Source of the DNA: Prevotella sp902465605
GTDB lineage: Bacteria > Bacteroidota > Bacteroidia > Bacteroidales > Bacteroidaceae
Assembly (NCBI GenBank): GCA_902465605.1
Contig: CABQNT010000001.1
Coordinates: 1 to 64,000 of the forward strand
Length of the DNA: 64,000 nt
Reading direction: 5' to 3'
Below the pieces are notes generated by a model. The model was given only the letters and a program-made list of their open reading frames with translations, searched no databases and was not told where the DNA came from. How positions within the stretch are numbered: the first letter of the stretch is position 1; each line of letters opens with the position of its first letter. Position numbers and translations under genes: made by a program. Shown piece after piece: positions 56,290 to 64,000 of the stretch.

Positions 56290-56620
56290 TTTTCATCCAA
56301 TCCTAAACAATCTTTTACCAAACCTTCTCCAACGCGTATCGTGTGGTTGGAGCCTTTTACTATTGAAGATTTCTCCTTACTAACAACCTTAAACTTTACC
56401 TTAACTAACCCTATTTTCGTCTATCCTAAAACACTTTTACCTTGACTAAACCTATCTTCTGTCTATCCTAAATCTTATTTACCTTGACTAATACCTCTTC
56501 TGTGTCTATCCTAAAATCTCTTACCTAAACCAATACCTCTTCAATGTTATCCTCTGTCAAACTTTCTCTTTACCAACTAATACCTGATATCTTCATCTTT
56601 TACCTTTGGGTCTAATACCT
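56290..56620 (-). repeat. Degenerate tandem repeat, about 42-bp unit
   Basis: On the minus strand the unit is GGTATTAGTCAAGGTAAA, then a variable A/T stretch, TTTAGGATAGAC and AGAAGA. Seven or so copies are recognisable; the central three are the most alike, and the outer ones decay. The first unit overlaps the end of the 27-codon frame. Confidence 0.7.
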
Positions 56621-56676
56621 ATGATATCTCTCAAATTTTCAATTGAATCAATTTGTTTTCGAACGTCTCCCGACAT
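56593..56676 (-). CDS. Possible 27-residue peptide
   Basis: An ATG-to-TGA frame starts about 20 nt after the predicted transcription start and encodes a basic peptide (MSGDVRKQIDSIENL.., ending RPKGKR). Its last codons are made from the first copy of the 42-bp repeat. No family is known to me. It could be a leader peptide or a small protein. Confidence 0.4.
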   Translation of the reverse strand: MSGDVRKQIDSIENLRDIIGIRPKGKR

Positions 56677-56698
56677 CCTTTTTGTCTCATTGACGATG

Positions 56699-56729
56699 CA
56701 AAGATACTGCTGTTTCCGCACACAACCAA
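56699..56729 (-). promoter_or_regulatory. Promoter of the candidate RNA
   Basis: The minus strand has TTGG (56726-56729), 19-20 nt, then TATCTTTG (56699-56706), close to the full Bacteroidota consensus. Confidence 0.65.
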
Positions 56730-56801
56730 GAAACTGCAGGTGGTTTTTTACACAAAAACAGTGTTTCTTGATGTAAATCAAAATGAAATTGATATATCCA
56801 T

Positions 56802-57241
56802 ATAACAACAAAAGGCCAAGCAAATAAACCCTAAACTTCGTAGTTTTTCCTTCAAAAGTTCGCAAAACATTGACAACCAAGCTTCTTTATTCTGGTTGGG
56901 AGATGCGGTAACCCGCGGGCTGAAAGCCCAAAAGCCTATAGCCCAGGGCATCGCTCTGAGGTTGTGATGCGTTGAGGTAACTGCGTCCTGTAAGGACAAA
57001 AGCATTTGACTGACATTGTATTGCGCGTGCTTTTGCCCCTGCGGGGCGTACGTCTTGCAACACACTTACCCAAGGCGATGCCTTGGGCTATAGGCTTTTG
57101 GGCTTACAGCCCGTAACCACCTCGACCAACAGGCACATAGTAAAACGCCCAGAGACCGTATGCGTCTGAAACGAACTGGGTGAAGCAAAGATGAAGTCAG
57201 GTAATGGATGCTTGTATAAATAACAACAAAAGGCCAAGCAA
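56802..57241. repeat. 22-bp direct repeats flanking an inverted-repeat element
   Basis: An identical 22-bp sequence containing AACAAAAGGCCAAGC occurs at 56802-56823 and 57220-57241. The second copy is part of the FKBP terminator stem. Between them lies the large inverted repeat at 56894-57129. Confidence 0.85.
56894..57129. repeat. Large inverted-repeat element (GGGCTGAAAGCCC type)
   Basis: A 38-bp arm at 56916-56953 (with AAAGCCCAAAAGCCTATAGC) is inverted with few mismatches at 57076-57113, and weaker pairing extends to about 56894 and 57129. The centre holds further complementary words (CAAAAGCA / TGCTTTTG). Non-coding; similar text is familiar from Bacteroidota intergenic regions. Confidence 0.75.
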
Positions 57242-57275
57242 GTCATCCGAATTCGAAAGACTTGCTTGGGCTTTT
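57228..57275. terminator. Terminator after the FKBP gene
   Basis: CCAAGCAAGT (57234-57243) pairs with ACTTGCTTGG (57260-57269). On the minus strand the stem is followed by CCTTTTGTTG, serving the FKBP gene. Confidence 0.75.
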
Positions 57276-57290
57276 AAGCTGGCATTCAGT

Positions 57291-57950
57291 CTATTTCTTG
57301 ATCCAAGAACCTGATGCCACACCTGCTCGGGTAGGAGCTTTAGGGCGATAATAGCCCGCCAAACCGATGTCGAAGATTAGCGTTGAATAGCCGGGGATTT
57401 CGCTTTTGGGAGCTTTCTCCGTACCATAGCCCAATTTATAAGGTATGTAAACCTCCCAACGGTCACCAACAGACATGTGCAACAGAGCCGTGGTAAAGCC
57501 GTCGACAAGTCCACTCACCGCAAATTTGGCAGGATTCATGGTCTGTGGATTGTACGCACCCGAATAGCTACGGTCGAACAAATAGCCTGCTGTATAGGTG
57601 GCTGAGGGGATGAGGCGGCCACGGTAGTTCACCATCACCGAATCGGTGTACAGCGGACTACCCGAGGTACTGTTGCCTCGTTCCAACACATGCACGATGA
57701 TATAATTGTTCAAATCGGCATGAAAATTCTGTCCGTCGGTTGGCAACGACCAGTTGCGAATGATCATCCAGTTCTGGTCGCCCTTTGCAATCCGCTCTTG
57801 CGTAGCGGCATGAAGCTGTGTGAAATAGGTTTCGTTCTTATGTTGCCAATCGGCAAACTCTTCCACCTCGCCGCTGTCTTCGCTACACGATGCCATCGTG
57901 AAGACAGCCATCATGAGCAGAAGAAGGTAGCATATTGAATTTTTCTTCAT
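57291..57950 (-). CDS. FKBP-type peptidyl-prolyl isomerase lipoprotein
   Basis: A lipoprotein of 219 residues (signal ending FTMASC, followed by SEDSGEVEE). The C-terminal FKBP domain covers about 100-205: DSVMVNYRGRLI, FDRSYSG, VSGLVDGFTTALLHMSVGDRW, IPYKLGYG and YSTLIFDIGLAGY, with the aromatic pocket residues present. It catalyses proline isomerisation in the periplasm or at the envelope. It follows glyQS after 57 nt on the same strand, an arrangement I recall from other Bacteroidales. Confidence 0.93.
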   Translation of the reverse strand: MKKNSICYLLLLMMAVFTMASCSEDSGEVEEFADWQHKNETYFTQLHAATQERIAKGDQNWMIIRNWSLPTDGQNFHADLNNYIIVHVLERGNSTSGSPLYTDSVMVNYRGRLIPSATYTAGYLFDRSYSGAYNPQTMNPAKFAVSGLVDGFTTALLHMSVGDRWEVYIPYKLGYGTEKAPKSEIPGYSTLIFDIGLAGYYRPKAPTRAGVASGSWIKK

Positions 57951-58007
57951 TGTTGTTTCGTTCTAATTTGCCTACATAAGCCTTGGATGGCTTGCGGGCA
58001 GTGGGAT

Positions 58008-59549
58008 TTATTGCATTTTTTTCAGCAAGCTGGTGATACTTACCTTTTCTTCTATCACCGAGCACAACTCGCTGATGTCCACGCGTTGCTGTTCCATGGT
58101 GTCACGATGGCGCAGCGTCACCTTATTGTCTTTCAGCGTGTCAAAGTCAACCGTCACGCAATAAGGTGTGCCAACCGCATCCTGACGGCGATAACGCTTA
58201 CCGATAGAATCCTTCTCGTCGTAGCTCGTATTGAAGTGGAACTTGAGCAGGTCTACTATCTCACGCGCCTTCTCGGGCAAACCCTCCTTACGCACCAAAG
58301 GCATCACCGCACATTTTACAGGTGCCAAAGCTGCCGGCAAACGAAGCACAACACGCTTCTCACCGTTCTCTAATTCTTCTTCCTGATAGCTGTGGCACAT
58401 CACGGAGAGGAACATGCGGTCTACGCCAATAGAGGTCTCGATGACGTAAGGCACATAGCTTTCGCTGGTTTCTGGGTCGAAATATTTCAGATTCTTGCCA
58501 CTGTACTTCTCGTGTTGCGACAAGTCGAAGTTGGTACGCGAGTGTATGCCTTCCACCTCTTTGAATCCAAATGGCATCTTGAACTCGATGTCGGTGGCCG
58601 CATTGGCATAGTGGGCCAGCTTCTCATGGTCGTGGAAACGATAGTTTTCGGCGCCGAAGCCCAGTGCCTGGTGCCACGCCATGCGTGTCTGCTTCCATTG
58701 CTTGAACCACTCCAACTCGGTGCCGGGCTTCACGAAGAACTGCATCTCCATCTGCTCGAACTCGCGCATACGGAAAATAAACTGGCGCGCCACAATCTCG
58801 TTGCGGAAAGCCTTACCAATCTGTGCGATACCAAAAGGCAGCTTCATGCGCCCCGTTTTCTGCACGTTGAGATAGTTCACAAAGATGCCTTGCGCCGTCT
58901 CTGGTCGCAGATATATCTTATTGGTAGCGTCCGAGAGCGAACCCATTTCGGTGGAGAACATCAGGTTGAACTGGCGCACGTCGGTCCAGTTCTTGGTGCC
59001 ACTGATGGGGTCTACGATGCCTTCATCCAGGATAATCTGTTTCAGTTCTGCCAAATCGGGACCTTGCATGGCCTGGGTGTAACGCTCGTGCAAGGCATCA
59101 CGCTTGGCCTGATGGTCGAGCACACGCTGGTTGGTGGCCCTGAACTGTGCCTCATCGAAAGCATCACCAAACCGCTTGGCAGCCTTGGCTACCTCCTTAT
59201 CGATTTTTTCTTCGTACTTAGCAATCTGATCCTCTATCAGCACATCGGCACGATAGCGCTTCTTCGAGTCGCGGTTGTCTATCAAAGGGTCGTTGAAAGC
59301 GTCCACGTGTCCACTGGCTTTCCAGATGGTGGGATGCATGAAGATGGCCGAATCGATGCCCACGATGTTGTCGTGCAGCAGCACCATGCTCTTCCACCAA
59401 TATTCTTTGATGTTCTTTTTCAGCTCAACACCATTCTGTCCATAGTCGTAAACGGCTGCCAAACCATCGTATATATCACTGCTGGGGAACACAAAACCGT
59501 ATTCCTTGCAGTGGCTCACAATCTTTTTGAAAACATCTTCCTGTGCCAT
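58008..59549 (-). CDS. glyQS: Glycyl-tRNA synthetase (single-chain type)
   Basis: A class II synthetase of 513 residues, the alpha2 eukaryote-like form and not the alpha/beta form. Visible parts are the N-terminal EYGFVFPSSDIYDGLAAVYDYG, RPETAQGIFVNYLNV, motif 2 with FRNEIVARQFIFRMREFEQME, a middle SIGVDRMFLSVM (motif 3 region) and the C-terminal anticodon-binding domain from about 415 (APVKCAVMPLV). It charges tRNA-Gly; one such tRNA lies at 12947. Confidence 0.96.
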   Translation of the reverse strand: MAQEDVFKKIVSHCKEYGFVFPSSDIYDGLAAVYDYGQNGVELKKNIKEYWWKSMVLLHDNIVGIDSAIFMHPTIWKASGHVDAFNDPLIDNRDSKKRYRADVLIEDQIAKYEEKIDKEVAKAAKRFGDAFDEAQFRATNQRVLDHQAKRDALHERYTQAMQGPDLAELKQIILDEGIVDPISGTKNWTDVRQFNLMFSTEMGSLSDATNKIYLRPETAQGIFVNYLNVQKTGRMKLPFGIAQIGKAFRNEIVARQFIFRMREFEQMEMQFFVKPGTELEWFKQWKQTRMAWHQALGFGAENYRFHDHEKLAHYANAATDIEFKMPFGFKEVEGIHSRTNFDLSQHEKYSGKNLKYFDPETSESYVPYVIETSIGVDRMFLSVMCHSYQEEELENGEKRVVLRLPAALAPVKCAVMPLVRKEGLPEKAREIVDLLKFHFNTSYDEKDSIGKRYRRQDAVGTPYCVTVDFDTLKDNKVTLRHRDTMEQQRVDISELCSVIEEKVSITSLLKKMQ

Positions 59550-59582
59550 ATCTATTTCTATTTATGATTCTATAACGTCTGG

Positions 59583-59590
59583 CAAAGGTA
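59583..59590 (-). promoter_or_regulatory. -7 box of glyQS
   Basis: The minus strand reads TACCTTTG, 33 nt before the start codon. Confidence 0.55.
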
Positions 59591-59675
59591 CTGATTATTT
59601 TCGAGTAAGCGGACATCTCGCCTGTAATTCTTTGTGTTTCGTGTCATTTTAAGCGGGATTTTTGCAATCATTTTG

Positions 59676-59683
59676 TATTTTTG
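59676..59683 (+). promoter_or_regulatory. -7 box of yaaA
   Basis: TATTTTTG, an exact TAnnTTTG, lies 20 nt before the ATG at 59704, so the leader is very short. Confidence 0.55.
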
Positions 59684-59703
59684 TAAGCAAAAAGAATCGT
59701 CAC

Positions 59704-60465
59704 ATGCAAATACTCCTTTCGTGCGCCAAGGACATGACAGACACCGCTGCCGCCACGGACTTGGGTGCCACACAGCCCATCTTTCAGCGAGAAGCCGAGC
59801 AAACTGCCGTGCAACTCACGAGATACAGCACCGACGAGTTGGCTGAAATGTTGCACGTCAACCCAAAATTGGCGGCACTTAACAAATTGCGCTATGCTCG
59901 TTTCTTAGACCCCGGTCCTACTCTTCAGGCCGCACGGGCCTATCACGGCATCGCCTTCAAGAAGTTGGATGCCGCCACCATGACTGCCGAGCAAATGCTT
60001 TATGCCGAACGTCACTTATGGATTACCTCGTTTTTGTACGGATTGCTCCGCCCGCTCAATGGTATCAAAAACTACCGACTGGAAGGTAACGTGCGGCTAC
60101 CCGAATACGACGACCAGACGATGTTTGACTTTTGGAAACCGCGTCTGACCGATGTTCTCATTCAATCGGTTCTCGATGATGACGGCATCTTGCTGAACTT
60201 GGCGAGCGGGGAGATGAAGAATCTGTTCGATTGGAAGCGCATCCGAAAGGCCGTGCGCATCATTGAGCCAGCCTTCAAGGTACGCAAAGATGACAAACTG
60301 CGCACCATTGTGGTGTACGCAAAGATGTGCCGGGGAGCCATGGCGCGCCATGTCATCGTGCAACAAGCGAACAATCTTGACGCACTCAAAGCGTTTGAAT
60401 ATGAAGGATTTGCATACGATGAGCAAGAGAGTAAAGGCGATCATTGGGTGTTCACCATGCTTTAA
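59704..60465 (+). CDS. yaaA: Peroxide stress protein YaaA
   Basis: A cytosolic protein of 253 residues from the ATG at 59704; the 14-codon upstream extension runs through the promoter box. Family features: the opening MQILLSCAKDM, FQREAEQTAVQLTRYSTDEL, RHLWITSFLYGLLRPLNGI, YRLEGNVRLPEYDD, and a C-terminal KSKGDHWVFT-like end (ESKGDHWVFTML). E. coli YaaA lowers free iron and limits oxidative damage. It is divergent from glyQS. Confidence 0.93.
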   Translation: MQILLSCAKDMTDTAAATDLGATQPIFQREAEQTAVQLTRYSTDELAEMLHVNPKLAALNKLRYARFLDPGPTLQAARAYHGIAFKKLDAATMTAEQMLYAERHLWITSFLYGLLRPLNGIKNYRLEGNVRLPEYDDQTMFDFWKPRLTDVLIQSVLDDDGILLNLASGEMKNLFDWKRIRKAVRIIEPAFKVRKDDKLRTIVVYAKMCRGAMARHVIVQQANNLDALKAFEYEGFAYDEQESKGDHWVFTML

Positions 60466-60530
60466 GGCCAACCATGCGTGTTTACACCTTGCCGATTGTG
60501 CTGACTTTCCAGCAGCAAAGCTGACTGACT

Positions 60531-60562
60531 TTTGCACATTTGGCTTATTTTTCTTACTTTTG
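60531..60562 (+). promoter_or_regulatory. Promoter of parC
   Basis: TTTG (60531-60534), 20 nt, TACTTTTG (60555-60562): full consensus. The start codon is 37 nt downstream. Confidence 0.75.
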
Positions 60563-60598
60563 CATATTGACTTTTCATCCTCTTTTTAATTCACGATA

Positions 60599-63334
60599 AT
60601 GAGCGATAAAACAACAGATATAGACAACCTGGAAACTGAAGACGACGAGTTGCAGACCGACCAGCATTCTGATTACCAACCAGCCGACCGATTTGACGCT
60701 TCGGCAGTACATCATTTGAGTGGAATGTACAAGAATTGGTTCTTGGATTATGCCTCGTATGTCATCTTAGAGCGTGCCGTTCCACACATCGAAGATGGCC
60801 TGAAACCTGTTCAGCGACGCATTCTGCACTCAATGAAGCGCATGGACGACGGCCGATACAACAAGGTGGCGAACATCGTTGGACACACCATGCAGTTTCA
60901 TCCCCACGGCGATGCGTCCATCGGAGACGCCTTGGTACAGATGGGACAGAAAGACCTATTGGTAGACACGCAAGGTAACTGGGGAAACATTCTCACGGGC
61001 GACCGCGCCGCCGCACCCCGATACATCGAAGCACGACTGTCGAAATTCGCACTCGACGTGGTGTTCAATCCCAAAACCACCCATTGGCAACTGAGCTATG
61101 ACGGGCGCAACAAGGAGCCCATCACACTGCCAGCAAAGTTTCCTTTGCTGTTGGCACAGGGTGCGGAAGGTATCGCCGTAGGACTGAGTTCGAAGATTCT
61201 GCCACACAACCTGAATGAAATTTGCGAGGCTGCGATACATTATCTCCGAGGCGAAAAGTTCCAACTGTATCCCGACTTCCCCACAGGTGGCAGCATTGAT
61301 GTGGAGAAATACAACGACGGACAGCGGGGCGGAACGCTGAAAGTGAGGGCCAAGATTGAGAAACTGGACAACAAGACGCTGGTCATCAAGGAAATTCCGT
61401 TCAGCAAAACCACCACCACCCTCATCGATTCGATACTGAGAGCGATAGACAAAGGTAAGATTAAGGCCAAAAAAGTGGACGACAACACGGCTGCGGAGGT
61501 GGAGATTCAGGTACATCTGGCACCCGGAGTGAGCAGCGACAAGGCCATCGATGCGCTGTATGCTTTCTCCGATTGCGAAATCAACGTGTCACCCAACTGT
61601 TGCGTTATTGAGGACGACAAGCCTGGTTTTCTGACCATCAGTGACGTGCTGCGGCACAATGTGGACAGCACCATGGGTTTGCTTCGCAAGGAATTGGAAA
61701 TACGCAAGAACGAACTGCTGGAACAGTTGTTCTTCGCCTCGTTAGAGAAAATCTTCATCGAAGAGCGTATTTACAAAGACAAGAAATTTGAAGAGGCTAA
61801 GGATTTAGACACCGTGGTGGCTCATGTAGACAACAGGTTGGAGCCGTTCAAGCCCAGTTTTATTCGCGAAGTGACCCGCGACGACATCTTGCGTCTGCTG
61901 GAAATCAAGATGAACCGCATCTTGAAGTTCAACAAAGACAAGGCCAACGACTTCATCGCACGCACGAAAGCCGACATCAAGAGCATTGACCACGACCTGG
62001 CTCACATGACGGACGTGACCATCCATTGGTTCGAATTCATTCGTGACAAGTACGGAAAAGACCATCCCCGACTGACCGAAATCAGGAGTTTTGAAACCAT
62101 TGAGGCCACCAAGGTAGTGGAAGCTAATGAGAAGTTGTACATCGACCGACAAGAAGGATTTGTGGGAACCGGACTGAAAAAGAACGAGTTTGTGTGCAAC
62201 TGCTCCGACATCGACGACATCATCATCTTCTACAAGGACGGAAAGTTCAAGATAATCAGGGTGGCCGACAAGATATTTGTGGGCAAGAACGTGATTCACG
62301 TGCAGGTGTTCAAGAAGAATGATAAGCGCACTATTTATAATGTGGTGTACCAAGATGGCAAAAAAGGCACTTACTTCATCAAGCGTTTCAACGTGACCAG
62401 CATAACGCGAGACAGGGACTACGACCTGACACAGGGCAAGCCTGGGTCGAGAGTGATGTATTTCACGGCCAATCCGAACGGTGAGGCCGAAACCATCAAG
62501 GTGACGCTGGACCCCGATCCGAATAAGAAGAAGCAGAACATCTTCTTGGAAAAAGACTTCTCAGAAGTACTTATCAAGGGCAGAGGAGCCAAAGGCAACA
62601 TCCTGACCAAGAAGGCTGTTCACCGCATTGGCCTGAAGAGTCATGGACACAGCACGCTCGGTGGCCGCAAGGTTTGGTTCGATCCCGATGTCAACCGCAT
62701 CAATTACGAAGAGCATGGACGGTTCTTGGGCGAGTTCAACGATGATGATGCGATACTGGTCGTGCTGACAAATGGTGACTTCTACATCACCAACTTTGAT
62801 CCCAACAACCACTACGAGGACAACATCCAGGTGCTGGAGAAATGGGATGAGCGCAAGGTGTGGAGCGCCGTGTTGTTCGATGCCGACAACCAAAACTATC
62901 CTTATGTGAAGCGATTCATGATGGAAGCGACCAAGAAGAAGCAGAATTACATCGGCGAGAATCCAGACAGCAAGCTGGTCTTTCTCACCGACGTGGTCTA
63001 TCCAAGATTGTTAGTGACCTTCGGTGGTAATGATGCCACGCGCCCTGCACAGGAAATTGACGTGGAAGAGTTTATTGCCGTCAAGGGATTCAAGGCCAAA
63101 GGCAAACGCATCACCACATGGGAAGTGAACAAGATTGAAGAACTTGAACCCACACGTTTCCCCGAACCACCGGCTGATGAATGCGACAACGACCCGGAGG
63201 AAGAGGGCGAAGGCCAAGAGGATGCTGACGCAAACGAAGAAAATCTCGACCCGGATGCAGGAAAAAGTCAACAGCAGGTGATTGACGAAATATCGGGACA
63301 ACTCAACCTGTTCAGCGATGAAGACTTGGGATAA
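60599..63334 (+). CDS. parC: DNA topoisomerase IV subunit A (GyrA/ParC family)
   Basis: A type IIA topoisomerase breakage-rejoining subunit of 911 residues. An acidic N-terminal extension (about 1-35) precedes the core with LKPVQRRILHSMKRMDDGRYNK, the quinolone-pocket segment HPHGDASIGDALV (Ser and Asp-type positions normal), and catalytic Tyr142 in RAAAPRYIEARLSK. PLLLAQGAEGIAVGLSSKILPHN follows. The C-terminal domain is degenerate compared with GyrA (no clear GyrA box), and an acidic tail ends the protein, which favours ParC. The next gene overlaps its 3' end. Confidence 0.9.
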   Translation: MSDKTTDIDNLETEDDELQTDQHSDYQPADRFDASAVHHLSGMYKNWFLDYASYVILERAVPHIEDGLKPVQRRILHSMKRMDDGRYNKVANIVGHTMQFHPHGDASIGDALVQMGQKDLLVDTQGNWGNILTGDRAAAPRYIEARLSKFALDVVFNPKTTHWQLSYDGRNKEPITLPAKFPLLLAQGAEGIAVGLSSKILPHNLNEICEAAIHYLRGEKFQLYPDFPTGGSIDVEKYNDGQRGGTLKVRAKIEKLDNKTLVIKEIPFSKTTTTLIDSILRAIDKGKIKAKKVDDNTAAEVEIQVHLAPGVSSDKAIDALYAFSDCEINVSPNCCVIEDDKPGFLTISDVLRHNVDSTMGLLRKELEIRKNELLEQLFFASLEKIFIEERIYKDKKFEEAKDLDTVVAHVDNRLEPFKPSFIREVTRDDILRLLEIKMNRILKFNKDKANDFIARTKADIKSIDHDLAHMTDVTIHWFEFIRDKYGKDHPRLTEIRSFETIEATKVVEANEKLYIDRQEGFVGTGLKKNEFVCNCSDIDDIIIFYKDGKFKIIRVADKIFVGKNVIHVQVFKKNDKRTIYNVVYQDGKKGTYFIKRFNVTSITRDRDYDLTQGKPGSRVMYFTANPNGEAETIKVTLDPDPNKKKQNIFLEKDFSEVLIKGRGAKGNILTKKAVHRIGLKSHGHSTLGGRKVWFDPDVNRINYEEHGRFLGEFNDDDAILVVLTNGDFYITNFDPNNHYEDNIQVLEKWDERKVWSAVLFDADNQNYPYVKRFMMEATKKKQNYIGENPDSKLVFLTDVVYPRLLVTFGGNDATRPAQEIDVEEFIAVKGFKAKGKRITTWEVNKIEELEPTRFPEPPADECDNDPEEEGEGQEDADANEENLDPDAGKSQQQVIDEISGQLNLFSDEDLG

Positions 63335-64000
63335 TCACAGGAAACCAACATGGCAGTGGGCGTGTATCGCACTAATGCTATGTTGGTCAATGGTCATGGC
63401 GGCACAAACAGACGCCACGCCGTTGGACAAAATAACCACCAACGTCAAGATGATTGGCTGGGGTTACGTGGACATGCTCGACACTTATCTATCTCCTGAA
63501 CGCTATAAGGGTTGGCAAGTCAACTATCTATCGCATACCATGCACGAGCGCGAAGACCGCCGCATCAGCACTTTGAGCGTGCACCAAGGTAGTTTTGCAC
63601 ACGCCGACAACAGGGCAGGCAACGCAAACGAAATGCAGGCGATGTACCATTTTGCATACGCCTGGCATTACAATTGGCACTTTTTGAACCGACGTTTGAA
63701 CGTCAAGGCTGGCGGCATGCTAAACACACACCTCGGCATGTTGTACAATACCCGCAACTCAAACAATCCCATGCAGGCGAAAGTGGGGCTAAACGTGGCT
63801 CCATCAGTCATGGCAAGCTACCGATTCTGCATCAAGGACAAGCCGCTGACGGTGCGCTATGAGGCCGACGCACCACTGTTGGGCATGATGTTTTCGCCCA
63901 ACTACGGTCAGTCATATTACGAGATTTTCTCAGAAGGCAATTACGATCATAACGTTGTTGTCACTCATCCAATCAACGCTCTCTCACTACGACAGATGCT
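63318..64000 (+). CDS. DUF3316 family protein, 3' end outside the window
   Basis: An open frame from an ATG inside the last codons of parC (17-nt overlap) to the window edge, at least 227 residues. After a basic N-terminus comes a hydrophobic signal segment (ACIALMLCWSMVMAAQ). The mature part shows MIGWGYVDMLDTYLSPERYKG, a beta-strand-rich middle, LYNTRNSNNPMQAK, and MFSPNYGQSYYEIFSEGNYD. These match my recollection of DUF3316 proteins, predicted outer-membrane beta-barrel-like and of unknown function. Translation is probably coupled to parC. Confidence 0.75.
   Translation, partial: MKTWDNHRKPTWQWACIALMLCWSMVMAAQTDATPLDKITTNVKMIGWGYVDMLDTYLSPERYKGWQVNYLSHTMHEREDRRISTLSVHQGSFAHADNRAGNANEMQAMYHFAYAWHYNWHFLNRRLNVKAGGMLNTHLGMLYNTRNSNNPMQAKVGLNVAPSVMASYRFCIKDKPLTVRYEADAPLLGMMFSPNYGQSYYEIFSEGNYDHNVVVTHPINALSLRQM

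Larger units (their letters stand above)
56147..56693 (-). ncRNA. Candidate structured RNA with tandem repeats
   Basis: On the minus strand a good promoter (56699-56729) precedes about 545 nt that end in an intrinsic terminator (56147-56181). Between them lie a 27-codon frame, a series of 42-bp degenerate repeats, a GCAGCA-ATA-TGCTGC hairpin near 56270 and an ACGCC/GGCGT stem. No long frame spans the transcript. I do not recognise a known RNA class. The bounds are inferred from promoter and terminator only. Confidence 0.5.

Noticed and set aside
56290..56620. CRISPR array reading of the 42-bp repeats
   Set aside because: The repeats are degenerate and directly adjoining, without constant repeat and unique spacer alternation.
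58392..59567. 391-codon frame opposite glycyl-tRNA synthetase
   Set aside because: Antisense shadow; the opposite strand matches a synthetase throughout.

Overview
The window looks like chromosomal DNA from a Bacteroidota of the Prevotella group. The basis is: SusC/SusD, FecR, GLPGLI, DUF4249 and DUF3316 families; a T9SS-type C-terminal tail; an rpsU-xer-HPF-tRNA-tuf-secE-nusG-rplKAJL-rpoBC order typical of Bacteroidales; and repeated promoters of the Bacteroidota form TTTG-N20-TAnnTTTG rather than -35/-10 boxes. The species cannot be read from the sequence.

Layout. 1-4.3 kb: on the minus strand, a carboxypeptidase-regulatory/TonB-type outer-membrane receptor, a GLPGLI protein and a previously uncalled 58-residue secreted peptide. 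5.1-10.6 kb: a fused trehalose-6-phosphate synthase/phosphatase, a GH15 glucoamylase/trehalase-like enzyme, a SIMPL lipoprotein and an unknown lipoprotein. 11.1-25.9 kb: the core translation/transcription block (S21, Xer recombinase, HPF, five tRNAs, EF-Tu, SecE, NusG, L11, L1, L10, L7/L12, RpoB, RpoC), ending in tandem hairpins. 26.3-36.8 kb: a polysaccharide utilisation locus with divergent ECF sigma and FecR anti-sigma, SusC with an STN signalling domain, SusD, and a GH85-type endo-beta-N-acetylglucosaminidase with a T9SS tail. This is probably an N-glycan scavenging system.

36.8-43.6 kb is an accessory defence/toxin island. It holds Fic and XRE gene debris, a Bro-N/Fic fusion whose tail is cut off by a stop codon, DinD, and a second Fic 3' fragment. 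It also holds an EcoRI-family adenine methyltransferase interrupted by a (AG)15 tract, a DUF262-HNH nuclease, a cytosolic protein resembling the LPO_1073/Vpar_1526 family, and an uncalled 53-residue membrane peptide. The (AG)n tract can switch the methyltransferase between three C-termini; two of the three reading phases end in a YARI-(C/F)-IK segment. This is the most interesting system in the window.

43.8-64 kb: PPK2 polyphosphate kinase, an LEA-like 11-mer repeat protein, DUF4250, a TonB receptor/DUF4249 pair, a PBP4-type D,D-carboxypeptidase, a CBM9-like protein with an APH-fold sugar kinase, a MATE exporter, FKBP isomerase and glycyl-tRNA synthetase, YaaA, topoisomerase IV subunit A, and a DUF3316 protein that runs off the edge. 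Between them lie many inverted-repeat elements, a promoter-bearing 66-bp tandem repeat, and a probable minus-strand RNA of about 550 nt built of 42-bp repeats with a 27-codon ORF at its 5' end.

Most start sites were moved from the longest open frame to the start that gives a good signal peptide or family N-terminus. Family names rest on remembered motifs; no search was run.
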